In this document: piece after piece, positions 5,607 to 5,687 of the stretch | How the letters are laid out: the number at the start of each line of letters is the position of its first letter | Position numbering within the stretch: position 1 is the first letter of the stretch | Source of the DNA: an uncultured Kouleothrix sp. | GTDB lineage: Bacteria > Chloroflexota > Chloroflexia > Chloroflexales > Roseiflexaceae | Reading direction: 5' to 3' | Length of the DNA stretch: 5,687 nt | Assembly: GCA_937858455.1 (NCBI GenBank) | Contig: CALLYN010000384.1 | Location: 1-5,687, forward strand | The notes under the pieces: model-generated | The model's database searches: none | Seen by the model: the letters and a program-made list of their open reading frames with translations, nothing else | Told to the model about the DNA's origin: nothing | Translations under genes and position numbers: made by a program

Positions 5607-5687
5607 ATGAGTTCAGCGCTCGACAATATTGTGGTGGTGCTGCAGCGCCCGCGCAAGCTGGTGAATATCGCCGGCGCGGTGCGCGCC
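5607..5687 (+). CDS. Probable SpoU/TrmH-family RNA 2'-O-methyltransferase, N-terminal fragment
   Basis: Only the first 27 codons lie in the window; the frame is open at the right edge. The peptide MSSALDNIVVVLQRPRKL continues with VNIAGAVRA. It resembles motif 1 of SpoU/TrmH (SPOUT) methyltransferases, especially the TrmJ-like branch, in which a hydrophobic strand and an RP.. turn precede an N-I-(G/A)-x-x-x-R-A segment that helps bind RNA. Such enzymes use S-adenosylmethionine to methylate a ribose 2'-OH in tRNA or rRNA in the cytoplasm. Which RNA is modified cannot be told from this fragment. The ATG at 5607 is favoured because the family motif starts soon after; an in-frame ATG at 5580 would add nine residues. 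Neither has a strong ribosome site, though GGGAG occurs at 5588-5592. Confidence 0.65.
   Translation, partial: MSSALDNIVVVLQRPRKLVNIAGAVRA

Overview
The window is GC-rich bacterial chromosome with ordinary housekeeping and envelope genes. Strong Shine-Dalgarno sequences, sigma70-like promoters, zinc-ribbon membrane proteins and PQQ-type propellers suggest a filamentous Chloroflexota bacterium (Roseiflexus/Kouleothrix-like). That assignment rests on general resemblance only; no marker gene is present to prove it. I see no RNA gene, CRISPR array, transposase or phage gene.

Layout, left to right. Positions 1-124 are a non-coding leader. Positions 125-2026 (+) encode a complete ABC-type half-transporter, with membrane and ATPase domains in one chain and an unusual in-frame insert inside the ATPase domain. 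Its end faces, 10 bp away, the end of 2037-3689 (-). This second gene encodes a membrane-anchored protein with a cytoplasmic zinc ribbon, one transmembrane helix and a long PQQ-like beta-propeller predicted to lie outside the membrane. A 178-bp divergent intergenic region follows and holds a perfect 17-bp inverted repeat. Then comes 3868-4308 (+), a small zinc-ribbon protein with two membrane helices. A perfect 14-bp hairpin at 4331-4361 separates it from the convergent gene at 4376-5380 (-), a class II fructose-1,6-bisphosphatase (GlpX). A 226-bp region with recognisable promoters facing both ways leads to the first 27 codons of a probable SpoU/TrmH-type RNA methyltransferase, cut by the window end.

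How the genes relate. No two adjacent genes lie in the same direction, so there is no operon here. Transcription units alternate: convergent, divergent, convergent, divergent. The best candidate for a functional pair is the two divergent zinc-ribbon membrane proteins, which share the intergenic region with the long inverted repeat. The ABC exporter, GlpX and the methyltransferase have no evident link with them. No previously undescribed multi-gene system can be demonstrated from this window. The most unusual structures are the 17-bp inverted repeat between the two zinc-ribbon genes and the insert in the ABC ATPase domain.
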